DNA of 64,000 bases from Bacillus sp. V3B (GTDB lineage Bacteria > Bacillota > Bacilli > Bacillales > Cytobacillaceae), in assembly GCF_024494465.1 (NCBI RefSeq), contig NZ_JAETXM010000001.1:186001-250000 (forward strand), in the 5' to 3' direction. The position numbers and the translations under genes were made by a program. Every line of letters starts with the position of its first letter. Position 1 is the first letter of the stretch. Under the pieces are notes generated by a model. It did no database searches. It had not been told where the DNA came from and was given only the letters and a program-made list of their open reading frames with translations. Shown piece after piece: positions 1 to 7,208 of the stretch.

Positions 1-64
1 GTCCAAAGAGAAAATTAGAATAGATGAGATAGGAATTTTGTCTATGTAAAGTCCTCTTTTCATA

Positions 65-93
65 TTGACGAGATCTCTTCTATATGGTAATAT
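65..93 (+). promoter_or_regulatory. Sigma-A promoter for rplU operon
   Basis: TTGACG (65-70), a 17-nt spacer and TAATAT (88-93) with a TGG just before the -10 box make a good vegetative promoter. It sits directly upstream of the structured L21 leader and would drive rplU-prp-rpmA. Confidence 0.7.
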
Positions 94-99
94 TTTATT

Positions 100-205
100 G
101 TTATGTTTGTAGCACCTGTGCTACAACCGCTCAGAACAGGTTGTAAGTTTTTGCTCTAGCAAAACGCCTGTAATTGGCGAGTCTGAGTTTATGAGGAGGT
201 GCAAG
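100..205 (+). ncRNA. Ribosomal protein L21 leader
   Basis: This untranslated leader before rplU holds several short hairpins, including CAACC...GGTTG, TTTTGCTCTAGCAAAA and CGCCTGTAATTGGCG. Firmicute rplU operons are known to carry a conserved L21 leader thought to be an autoregulatory site. GCACCT near 111 is complementary to AGGTGC at 197-202, which overlaps the rplU Shine-Dalgarno, so an alternative fold could hide the ribosome site. The position and structure fit the family; the mechanism is inferred. Confidence 0.65.
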
Positions 206-208
206 TTC

Positions 209-517
209 ATGTACGCAATTATCGAAACAGGCGGTAAGCAAATCAAAGTAGAAGAAGGTCAAGAAATCTACATTGAAAAGTTAAACGCTGAAGCAGGAGA
301 AACAGTTACTTTTGATAAAGTTCTTTTTGTTGGTGGAGAAAGTGTAAAAGTAGGAAGCCCAGTTGTTGAGGGTGCTACAGTTACAGCTAAAGTTGAAAAA
401 CAAGGTCGTCAAAAGAAGATCATTGTTTTCAAATATAAAGCGAAGAAAAACTACCATAAAAAGCAAGGTCATCGTCAGCCATACACTAAAGTTGTTGTTG
501 AAAAAATCAACGCTTAA
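209..517 (+). CDS. rplU: 50S ribosomal protein L21
   Basis: Encodes large-subunit protein L21, which binds 23S rRNA. The 102-residue product begins [14 protein letters not shown] and has the basic C-terminal RNA-binding segment with [17 protein letters not shown], the family hallmark. An ATG at 191 is in frame, but GAGGAGGT at 193-200 is the ribosome site for the ATG at 209, which also gives the normal family length. It is the first gene of the rplU-prp-rpmA operon, expressed from the promoter and leader upstream. Confidence 0.97.
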   Translation: MYAIIETGGKQIKVEEGQEIYIEKLNAEAGETVTFDKVLFVGGESVKVGSPVVEGATVTAKVEKQGRQKKIIVFKYKAKKNYHKKQGHRQPYTKVVVEKINA

Positions 518-528
518 GGTTTGACACG

Positions 529-861
529 ATGATAAATATTACGATACATCGTAACGAGTCTGAATTGATTCAATCATTTACAATGAGCGGACATGCATTA
601 TTTGCGGATCATGGTCAAGATATTGTCTGTGCAGGTGCATCTGCTATATCCTTTGGTAGCATCAATGCTGTTCACGAGTTAACAGGAATTATCCCTCATA
701 TCGAGCAGAGTGATGATGGTTTCTTGAGTTGTATCATTCCGGAAAAAATTTCGGAAGATGTTCAAGAAAAAGTTCAACTCCTTCTTAAAGGAATGGTAAT
801 TTCCTTACAAACGATTGAGGAACAATACGGAGAACATATAAAAATAACCTTCAAAAAGTAG
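529..861 (+). CDS. prp: Ribosomal-processing cysteine protease Prp
   Basis: Prp (YsxB family) removes a short N-terminal extension from ribosomal protein L27 before or during 50S assembly. The 110-residue protein shows the two catalytic residues: His22 in SGHA and Cys34 in DIVCAGAS, the same positions known in Staphylococcus aureus Prp. It lies between rplU and rpmA, the standard arrangement in Firmicutes, and its substrate L27 is encoded immediately downstream with the matching LQFF|AS cleavage sequence. The ribosome site (AAGG, 516-519) is weak, suggesting coupling to rplU. Confidence 0.95.
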   Translation: MINITIHRNESELIQSFTMSGHALFADHGQDIVCAGASAISFGSINAVHELTGIIPHIEQSDDGFLSCIIPEKISEDVQEKVQLLLKGMVISLQTIEEQYGEHIKITFKK

Positions 862-873
862 GAGGTGGAATAC

Positions 874-1167
874 ATGTTATTAAAATTAGATCTTCAGTTT
901 TTTGCTTCTAAAAAAGGAGTAGGTTCTACAAAAAACGGTCGTGACTCAATCTCTAAGCGTCTTGGCGCTAAGCGTGCGGATGGACAATTCGTATCAGGCG
1001 GTAGCATTCTTTATCGTCAACGTGGTACGAAAATCTATCCAGGAGTAAACGTTGGCCGTGGTGGAGACGATACACTATTCGCAAAAGTTGACGGCGTTGT
1101 TAAGTTTGAGCGTGTAGGTCGTGATCGTAAACAAGTGAGCGTATATCCTGAAGCTCAAGAAGCGTAA
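874..1167 (+). CDS. rpmA: 50S ribosomal protein L27
   Basis: L27 lies near the peptidyl transferase centre of the 50S subunit. The 97-residue precursor starts [17 protein letters not shown]; the first ten residues are the Firmicute-type extension removed by Prp, cleaving between Phe10 and Ala11. An in-frame start at 865 is possible, but GGAGGTGG at 861-868 points to ATG 874. Last gene of the operon, followed directly by a strong terminator. Confidence 0.97.
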   Translation: MLLKLDLQFFASKKGVGSTKNGRDSISKRLGAKRADGQFVSGGSILYRQRGTKIYPGVNVGRGGDDTLFAKVDGVVKFERVGRDRKQVSVYPEAQEA

Positions 1168-1175
1168 TCATGTCA

Positions 1176-1211
1176 GAAAACTCTAACCGTTTTGGTTAGA
1201 GTTTTCTTTGT
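1176..1211 (+). terminator. Rho-independent terminator after rpmA
   Basis: A perfect 12-bp stem, AAAACTCTAACC (1177-1188) with GGTTAGAGTTTT (1194-1205), closes a 5-nt loop and is followed by a T-containing tail. Confidence 0.85.
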
Positions 1212-1235
1212 AGATGGAGACATACTATAAACATT

Positions 1236-1295
1236 ATAATTTAATATTTCAGGTACTTCTTTATCATAATTTAACATTTCAGATACTTCTTTTTC
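1236..1295. repeat. Two tandem 30-bp copies before spo0B
   Basis: Two adjacent 30-bp units (1236-1265 and 1266-1295), each beginning ATAATTTAA and containing ATTTCAG.TACTTCTTT, differ at about three positions. On the minus strand they read as a repeated ten-residue peptide, but no ribosome site or family supports a gene there. The rest of the rpmA-spo0B gap shows no other feature. Confidence 0.75.
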
Positions 1296-1386
1296 CTCTA
1301 AAATACTTACTCTCTCTAACTTTTTTGATATACTAACAAAAAGTAGTCTTCTGACATTCAATAAATGTGTGGGGTATAAATAGATT

Positions 1387-1923
1387 ATGGAAAATGAATG
1401 GAATACGGCCGAGGTGCTTCGTCATGTACGCCATGACTGGTTAAATAAGTTGCAATTAATTAAGGGTAATTTAGATTTAGGGAAATTCGAGCGGGCAAAG
1501 GAAATTATCGGAGAAATCGTCATTGAGACCCAGAATGAAACGAGAGTTACGAACTTGAATCTTCCTTATTTTACAGTATTACTATTAACTCATAATTGGA
1601 AAAATACTTCATTTCAGCTTGAATTCGAAGTGATCGATGGATTAAAATGTGAAGGTCTTGATGATAAAGAACTTGCAAATTGGACAAGAAAGTTCTTTGC
1701 TTGTTTAAGTGAAGCTGCAAAGCTCTATTCGGATAATCATTTATTTCTAACGATTGAACCGCAGCAAGAAGGACTTCGTTTCTTTTTTGATTTTTGTGGA
1801 ATAATAGAAGAGAAAGAATTAATTGAACAATTTTTGCAAAATACTTCATTTGGGATCATAGTGAAACAGTTTGAAATTTCAGAGCTAGAGTTAACGCTTG
1901 AGGTTTTTATGTCTTATAAGTGA
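1387..1923 (+). CDS. spo0B: Sporulation initiation phosphotransferase Spo0B
   Basis: Spo0B moves phosphate from Spo0F to Spo0A in the phosphorelay that starts sporulation. The 178-residue protein has the phosphorylated histidine in RHDWLNKLQLIKGNL (His16), in the first helix of the four-helix dimer bundle, followed by a degenerate ATPase-like C-terminal domain. It is slightly shorter than the 192-residue B. subtilis protein. It sits before obg, as in other bacilli. Its presence marks the organism as a spore former. Conservation outside the His motif is low, as is normal for Spo0B. Confidence 0.92.
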   Translation: MENEWNTAEVLRHVRHDWLNKLQLIKGNLDLGKFERAKEIIGEIVIETQNETRVTNLNLPYFTVLLLTHNWKNTSFQLEFEVIDGLKCEGLDDKELANWTRKFFACLSEAAKLYSDNHLFLTIEPQQEGLRFFFDFCGIIEEKELIEQFLQNTSFGIIVKQFEISELELTLEVFMSYK

Positions 1924-1968
1924 TAAGTTAGTTTGCCGTCCCAAATTATTGACGGGAGGATTAGAAAT

Positions 1969-3258
1969 ATGTTTGTCGATCAAGTTAAAATTTATGTAAA
2001 AGCCGGAGATGGCGGTAACGGTATGGTCGCTTTTCGCCGTGAAAAATACGTACCAAAGGGTGGACCTGCTGGTGGAGATGGCGGTAAAGGTGCAGACGTC
2101 ATTTTTGAAGTAGAAGAAGGTTTACGAACACTGATGGATTTTCGCTATAAACGCCATTTTAAAGCATTGCGCGGTGAGCATGGAATGTCCAAAAACCAAC
2201 ATGGTAGAGGTGCAAAGGACATGGTTGTTAAAGTCCCGCCTGGAACTGTTGTAACCGATGCTAACACGGGTGAAGTGATTGCCGACTTAACCGAGCATGG
2301 TCAGCGTGCTATTATTGCTAAAGGAGGCCGAGGAGGCCGAGGTAATAGTCGTTTTGCGACTCCCGCTAATCCAGCTCCTGAGCTCTCAGAGCATGGTGAA
2401 CCTGGTCGGGAAAGAGATATTGTTCTTGAATTAAAACTTTTAGCTGATGTTGGACTCGTAGGTTTTCCTAGTGTTGGAAAATCAACGTTGTTATCAGTGG
2501 TTTCATCTGCTAAACCAAAAATAGCAGAATACCATTTTACAACCATTGTTCCAAATCTTGGTATGGTCGAAACAGAAGATAATAGAAGTTTCGTCATGGC
2601 AGATTTACCTGGACTTATTGAAGGTGCCCATTCAGGAGTCGGACTAGGACATCAATTTTTACGGCATATCGAGCGTACAAGAGTCATTGTCCACGTAATT
2701 GACATGGCTTCAATGGAAGGTCGAGATCCTTACGAGGATTTTGTCACAATCAATAACGAATTAGAGCAATATAATTTACGTCTTACTGAAAGACCACAAA
2801 TTATTGTAGCGAATAAAATGGATATGCCAGAGGCTGATGAAAACCTAGCACAGTTTAAAAAGAAGTTGAAAGATGATTATCCTATTTTTCCTATATCGGC
2901 TGTGACAAGGAAAGGGTTAAGAGAACTGTTATTTGCAATTGCAGATAAGATCTCAGAAACACCAGAGTTCCCGTTGCAAGCTGATACTGAGGATGATGGT
3001 GTACATCATGTTCTTTACAAACATGAAGCCAAACAGAAGGAGTTTGAGATTACAAGAGGTCCGGATGGTAGCTTTATTTTGAGTGGAGATGCTGTTGAAA
3101 AGTTATTTAAAATGACTGACTTTTCAAGAGATGAGTCTGTACAGCGTTTTGCTCGCCAACTTCGTGGTATGGGAATTGATGAGGCATTACGTGAAAAAGG
3201 AGCAGTAGACGGCGATATTGTCAAGCTAATGGAATTTGAGTTTGAATTTATCGAATAG
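1969..3258 (+). CDS. obg: GTPase Obg (CgtA)
   Basis: Essential GTPase linked to 50S ribosome maturation and stress and sporulation control. The 429-residue protein has the glycine-rich Obg fold at the N-terminus ([15 protein letters not shown], then [13 protein letters not shown]), a central GTPase domain with G1 [10 protein letters not shown]3 DLPGL and G4 NKMD, and a C-terminal OCT domain. A TTG at 1933 is in frame, but GGGAGGA at 1954-1960 and family alignment favour ATG 1969. It follows spo0B closely, suggesting co-transcription. Confidence 0.97.
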   Translation: MFVDQVKIYVKAGDGGNGMVAFRREKYVPKGGPAGGDGGKGADVIFEVEEGLRTLMDFRYKRHFKALRGEHGMSKNQHGRGAKDMVVKVPPGTVVTDANTGEVIADLTEHGQRAIIAKGGRGGRGNSRFATPANPAPELSEHGEPGRERDIVLELKLLADVGLVGFPSVGKSTLLSVVSSAKPKIAEYHFTTIVPNLGMVETEDNRSFVMADLPGLIEGAHSGVGLGHQFLRHIERTRVIVHVIDMASMEGRDPYEDFVTINNELEQYNLRLTERPQIIVANKMDMPEADENLAQFKKKLKDDYPIFPISAVTRKGLRELLFAIADKISETPEFPLQADTEDDGVHHVLYKHEAKQKEFEITRGPDGSFILSGDAVEKLFKMTDFSRDESVQRFARQLRGMGIDEALREKGAVDGDIVKLMEFEFEFIE

Positions 3259-3378
3259 GCAAATTTGGACTAGTATAAGAAAAGACTACAATAGAAAATG
3301 CTGTAGCTTCGCCGTACAGGACATACAAGTAATGGTGGGGCTATATGGATGTGGCTTTTTAGTGTAAGCTCTTCGATG

Positions 3379-3572
3379 GCGGGCGTCTTGCGCTTTTCTT
3401 ATTAGGTAAGAAAGTATAACTTTTCTGAACTGAGATAGCGGTCTAGCTCCAGGTGCTATCGGCTCGAGGTCACAAGCCAATCCTCTGAGAAAGGTAAAGA
3501 ACACTTTTCTGTGAGGCTCGTCTTGTGTTTTTTGCCGATAGGCGGGCGCCCTGCGCTTTTGTTATTGGGGGG
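3379..3572 (+). repeat. Dispersed GTCTAGCTCCAG palindromic repeat, copy 1
   Basis: The obg-pheB gap contains the end of one repeat (GGCGGGCGTCTTGCGC, 3379-3394) followed by a full one from GGTAAGAAAGTATAAC (3405) through GTCTAGCTCCAG (near 3451) and GCTCGAGGTCACAAGCC to GGCGGGCGCCCTGCGC (near 3556). The flank TAAGAAA.TATAA..TTTCTGAA.TGA also occurs in the copy near 21.1 kb. Arms such as TATCGGC/GCCGATA are complementary, so the RNA would fold into a long stem. No gene is supported in the gap. Confidence 0.75.
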
Positions 3573-3578
3573 AGAGGA

Positions 3579-4034
3579 ATGAAACAAAATAAAGCTGATA
3601 AAAAGTTTTATTTAGTAAGGGAAGATGTGTTACCCGAGGCGATGAAGAAAACGCTTGAGGCAAAGGAAATGCTTGAACGGGGAAGAGTTGAATCGGTTTG
3701 GGATGCTGTACAGCGTGTTGATTTAAGCAGAAGTGCATTTTATAAATACCGAGATACTATTTTCCCTTTTCACACGATAGTAAAGGAACGTCTTATTACC
3801 TTGTTTTTTTATTTGGAGGATCGTTCTGGAACCCTTTCACATCTCTTAACCCTTGTCGCTTCATCAGGCTGTAATTTGGTAACAATCCATCAAACCATCC
3901 CATTACAAGGGAGAGCGAATGTGACTCTTTCCATTAATACAGCAGGGATGGAAATGGATATAGAAGAGCTGCTAACAAAGTTAAGACGTTTGGACTTTGT
4001 TGAAAAAGTAGAGGTGCTTGGTTCAGGTGCGTGA
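3579..4034 (+). CDS. pheB: ACT domain protein PheB
   Basis: PheB is an ACT-domain protein conserved beside pheA in bacilli; its biochemical role is unclear. The 151-residue product has an N-terminal helical part with a helix-turn-helix-like stretch ([19 protein letters not shown]) and a C-terminal ACT domain beginning [18 protein letters not shown]. In-frame codons reach back to 3525 inside the repeat, but GGGGAGAGG before ATG 3579 sets the start. Separated from pheA by about 220 bp, so co-transcription is uncertain. Confidence 0.9.
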   Translation: MKQNKADKKFYLVREDVLPEAMKKTLEAKEMLERGRVESVWDAVQRVDLSRSAFYKYRDTIFPFHTIVKERLITLFFYLEDRSGTLSHLLTLVASSGCNLVTIHQTIPLQGRANVTLSINTAGMEMDIEELLTKLRRLDFVEKVEVLGSGA

Positions 4035-4100
4035 TCACACGTGCTTGTATCATCGCCTTTTTTGTTGTGGTTACAATAATAAATCGCTCGTAAAATCTCT

Positions 4101-4168
4101 TGTGGTCTAGTTGATGGCTAGTGATTCTAGCTTGAGTTAGTAGGCGGAGTGTTGCATTTTTCTTATGT
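4101..4168 (+). repeat. Degenerate copy of the dispersed repeat
   Basis: TGGTCTAGTTGATGGCTAGT followed by AGTAGGCGGAGTGTTGCATTTTTCTTATG matches the ends of the GTCTAGCTCCAG / GGCG..GCGCTTTTCTTAT family in the same order but with many changes. Read as a decayed copy. Confidence 0.4.
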
Positions 4169-4258
4169 AAATTATAATAACTAGAACAATTTGGATGTAC
4201 ATTTAATTTTTATCGTGGTAAAGTATTTCTAAAATATAAAATAGGGAGAATACTTACA

Positions 4259-5113
4259 TTGAAAACAGGTTATTTAGGTCCAAAAGCAACTTTTACAGAT
4301 TTAGCAGTTCGTGAAATGTTTCCAGAATATGAGGCCATCGCCTATACAACTATTCCCGACTGTATTGACGCTGTTGTGAATGATGAAATTGATATAGCGG
4401 TTGTACCGCTTGAGAATGCTCTAGAAGGGTCAGTTAATATTACCCTTGATTATTTGATTCATGAAGTTGATTTACCTATTAGAGGCGAAATATCAGCTCC
4501 CATTCGCCAACACTTTCTCGTACATCCAGATCAACTCCATCAATGGCAAGAAATAAAAAAGGTGTACAGCCATTCCCATGCCATTGCACAATGTCATAAA
4601 TTCTTGCATCATGAGTTAAAGGATACAAAAGCAGAGGGTGTGACATCAACAGCAGCTGCAGCACAATTTGTTATGGAGAATCCTGAGTTACCGATTGGAG
4701 CTATAGCCAATGAATTAGCAGCGAAAGAATATGGTCTGGCCATTGCGAAACCAGATATTCATGACTTTGATTACAATCGTACTCGTTTTGTCTTTTTATC
4801 GAAACAAGATTTAAGACTGTCTACTGAAAGACCTAACTTTATTGGCCATAAAACAACGCTCATGGTGACATTGCCATCTGATCGTTCAGGAGCGCTTCAT
4901 CAAGTATTATCAGCGTTTTCATGGAGAAACCTGAACTTAATTAAAATTGAGTCCAGACCAACAAAAACTGGACTTGGAAATTATTTCTTTATTATTGATA
5001 TTGATACGATGCTTGACGAAGTATTGATTCCAGGGGCTATTTCTGAATTAGAAGCGCTTGATTGTCATGTAAAAATATTAGGAAGTTATCCTTATTATCA
5101 GTTACAAGGATAA
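4259..5113 (+). CDS. pheA: Prephenate dehydratase
   Basis: Converts prephenate to phenylpyruvate in phenylalanine synthesis. The 284-residue protein has the catalytic periplasmic-binding-like domain starting KTGYLGPKATFTDLA, with the dehydratase motif NRTRFVFLSK, and a C-terminal ACT domain with the phenylalanine-binding motif ESRPTKTGLGNYFF. Start is TTG 4259 behind TAGGGAG; no better start exists. The stop codon abuts the terminator hairpin of the converging niaR gene. Confidence 0.96.
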   Translation: MKTGYLGPKATFTDLAVREMFPEYEAIAYTTIPDCIDAVVNDEIDIAVVPLENALEGSVNITLDYLIHEVDLPIRGEISAPIRQHFLVHPDQLHQWQEIKKVYSHSHAIAQCHKFLHHELKDTKAEGVTSTAAAAQFVMENPELPIGAIANELAAKEYGLAIAKPDIHDFDYNRTRFVFLSKQDLRLSTERPNFIGHKTTLMVTLPSDRSGALHQVLSAFSWRNLNLIKIESRPTKTGLGNYFFIIDIDTMLDEVLIPGAISELEALDCHVKILGSYPYYQLQG

Positions 5114-5158
5114 AAAAGACTTCCATCAGTAGGAGATGAAGAAAACCGCTGATGGAAG
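5114..5158 (-). terminator. Terminator for niaR transcript (minus strand)
   Basis: CTTCCATCAG (5120-5129) pairs with CTGATGGAAG (5149-5158). Read on the minus strand the stem is followed by TCTTTTTTA, so it terminates the nifS-niaR transcript just before the end of pheA. Confidence 0.7.
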
Positions 5159-5171
5159 ATTTACTTTATAG

Positions 5172-5200
5172 GTCGACATGTTTATATGTCGGCTTTTTTA
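5172..5200 (+). terminator. Terminator for pheA transcript (plus strand)
   Basis: CGACAT (5174-5179) pairs with ATGTCG (5186-5191), with GCTTTTTTAG following. The two converging transcripts overlap by tens of bases, each using its own hairpin. Confidence 0.65.
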
Positions 5201-5746
5201 GTATTCACTTGGTTCAATTAAAAAGTGTGCGTCTCGCAAGGCTTCTTCCGCTTCGTCTAATGCTGTTTCGGTTGGTGCACTAATGGTATGAAGATGAACA
5301 CCATCCGTTAGCTCTAACAAATAAGAAGATTTTGTTGCTTTTATTTTTTTTATAAATTGTTTTACTTCCTTTCGGTTTGAAACTAAGATCGAAGCTGTTA
5401 AGTCACCGTAAACAGGATGTTCAATCTTTACATCTTTCACTGTTACCCCATGATCAACTAAAATATTTAATTCTTCTTCTGTTTTTTCGGGAGGGTGGCT
5501 ACAAGCTATTGTGCGTTCGTAAACAGTAGTAGGTGAGACATTCTTTATATATAAATAGCCTTGGCTTGTTGCGATAATGGGTTCGTTTCTTGCTTTTAAT
5601 AATGTAATATCCCCAACAATTACTTGCCGACTGACATTCGTTTTTGTAGCCAATTCATTTCCAGTTAATGGTTGATTACTTTCTTTTAAAAGGGAAAGTA
5701 AAAGTGTTCGTCTTTCTTCACCTAGGATTTTCTTTTGTTCCTTCAC
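5198..5746 (-). CDS. niaR: NAD biosynthesis repressor NiaR (YrxA)
   Basis: Nicotinate-responsive repressor of the nad genes in Bacillales. The 182-residue protein has an N-terminal winged helix-turn-helix (residues about 8-65, LTGNELATKTNVSRQVIVGD) and a C-terminal 3H domain in which the conserved histidines are visible (SHPPEK, EHPVYGD, LHTISAP). Start is GTG 5746 behind AGGAGGGAT. It is transcribed with nifS, away from nadBCA, so it represses its own operon as well as the divergent one if the shared operator works both ways. Confidence 0.92.
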   Translation of the reverse strand: MKEQKKILGEERRTLLLSLLKESNQPLTGNELATKTNVSRQVIVGDITLLKARNEPIIATSQGYLYIKNVSPTTVYERTIACSHPPEKTEEELNILVDHGVTVKDVKIEHPVYGDLTASILVSNRKEVKQFIKKIKATKSSYLLELTDGVHLHTISAPTETALDEAEEALRDAHFLIEPSEY

Positions 5747-5772
5747 TTTTTATCCCTCCTTGTCTAGATTTA

Positions 5773-6900
5773 TTATTTGTGAATGATTCTTATAAGTGCT
5801 TCTCCTAAAGCCGTAACGTCCTGTTCAGTTGTATGATATCCAAAAGAAATGCGGACAAATTCCTTGCCAATTTTATCTGGGATATTCATCGCCATCATCG
5901 TTTTTGAAGGAGAAGTAAGCCCGGTTTGACAAGCACTTCCCGTAGAGATGGCAAATCCAAGTCGGTTACATTCAAGCATTACCCATTGTCCCTCAAGTCC
6001 ATGAAGGCGTAATCCAAGTGTGTGCGGTAATTGTTGAACTCCGACGCCACCATAGATGGTGATAGGTTCTTTTGTCCTATCTAGCATAGAAAGTAGTAAT
6101 TGACGCAGCTTCTCTGCGTGGATGAATCTTTCTTGTTGTTGACTAACATTATGTTGCGCGGCAACTGTCATTGCCACAATAGCTGGAACATTTACGGTTC
6201 CAGGTCTAAAACCATTTTCGTGAGTGGTACCAGGATAATGTGGTTTCCATGCAAGCTTTGGATTCACATAGACCGCACCTACCCCTTTTGGTCCATAAAA
6301 CTTATGCGAGGAAAGGGATAAACTATCTACCACTTTCACAAGCTTTCGTAGATCTATTTTGCCGAATGTATGAACACAGTCACTATGGAGTAAAATTTTC
6401 TGATTTTGACACCATTTTCCAATATCTTCAATTGGCTGTAGGGAGCCAATTTCTGAATTTCCATGTTGAATAGCGATTAAAACAGTGTCTTCTCTTGTTG
6501 CTTTTTTTACCGATTCAAGTTCAATCTGTCCCTCTTCATTTAGCGGTAAGAGGGTTACTTCATAGCCCTTTAAGGATAAGGAATCCAACGTACTTCGAAT
6601 CGATGAATGTTCCGCTATGCTAGAAATAATATGGAATCCCTCTTTTTTCTTAGCAGATAAGAGTGCGTGGATACCAAGGTGATTACTTTCTGAACCACCG
6701 CTCGTAAAAAAAACCCCATCCTTTGAGGCACCTAGTAGGTTGGAAAATTCTTGACGACAATTTTCTAATAAATCTTTTGCTGTACTACCAATATCATGAA
6801 GGCTTCCGGTATTGCCATAGTATTTTGTAGCCACTTCAACAAAGGTTTGAGCCGCTTGAGAATCAAGTGGAGTGGTTGCAGCATAATCAAAGTATTTCAA
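5773..6900 (-). CDS. nifS: Cysteine desulfurase NifS for NadA
   Basis: PLP enzyme releasing sulfur from cysteine. In bacilli this copy, encoded beside the nad genes, is needed to build the NadA [4Fe-4S] cluster. The 375-residue protein begins KYFDYAATTPLDSQA, has the PLP lysine in SLSSHKFYGPKGVG and the catalytic cysteine in STGSACQTGL. Start is TTG 6900 with GGTG seven bases upstream. A second cysteine desulfurase (46108-47256) serves another pathway. Confidence 0.94.
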   Translation of the reverse strand: MKYFDYAATTPLDSQAAQTFVEVATKYYGNTGSLHDIGSTAKDLLENCRQEFSNLLGASKDGVFFTSGGSESNHLGIHALLSAKKKEGFHIISSIAEHSSIRSTLDSLSLKGYEVTLLPLNEEGQIELESVKKATREDTVLIAIQHGNSEIGSLQPIEDIGKWCQNQKILLHSDCVHTFGKIDLRKLVKVVDSLSLSSHKFYGPKGVGAVYVNPKLAWKPHYPGTTHENGFRPGTVNVPAIVAMTVAAQHNVSQQQERFIHAEKLRQLLLSMLDRTKEPITIYGGVGVQQLPHTLGLRLHGLEGQWVMLECNRLGFAISTGSACQTGLTSPSKTMMAMNIPDKIGKEFVRISFGYHTTEQDVTALGEALIRIIHK

Positions 6901-7127
6901 AACATTTCACCAACTTTTTATTAGTATTAGGCTTAATCTAACTATTAGTAAAAAATCATTTAAGAGAAAGAAGCAGCCATGATCGATAAATTAATAGAAC
7001 TGAAATAAGATTTTAAAAGAATGAAGATAAAGAATGCTCGAAACACTTGATTCGAGTAAGTAATCTAGTAGCAAGGAAAGCGTGTTTCATAGGGTTGAAG
7101 TGAGCGAATGAATGGAAAATCAGAAAA

Positions 7128-7180
7128 AAACACTTGTCATTAGTTTAAATCTATGTAAATATATGTGTCAAGACACTTGT
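7128..7180. promoter_or_regulatory. NiaR-like operator between nifS and nadB
   Basis: GTGTCAAGACAC (7165-7176) is a near-perfect palindrome that matches the known NiaR box core (TGTCTTGACA on the other strand). CACTTGTCA (7131-7139) and CACTTGTTA just after the palindrome look like extra half-sites. The box lies about 30 bp before nadB and in the shared nifS/nadB upstream region. The remaining 6901-7127 stretch shows one small hairpin (CTCGAA/TTCGAG, 7037-7056) and no gene. Confidence 0.7.
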
Positions 7181-7208
7181 TAACTTGGAGAAGGGCAGAT
7201 GAAGAGAA

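Noticed and set aside
1-64. End of an upstream gene
   Set aside because: No reading frame in the first 64 bases can be assigned to a known protein end.
1173-1361. Minus-strand 62-codon frame before spo0B
   Set aside because: No ribosome site or recognisable product; it reads through the rpmA terminator and the 30-bp tandem repeat.
3286-3504. Minus-strand 72-codon frame between obg and pheB
   Set aside because: Lies inside the dispersed palindromic repeat, without a ribosome site.
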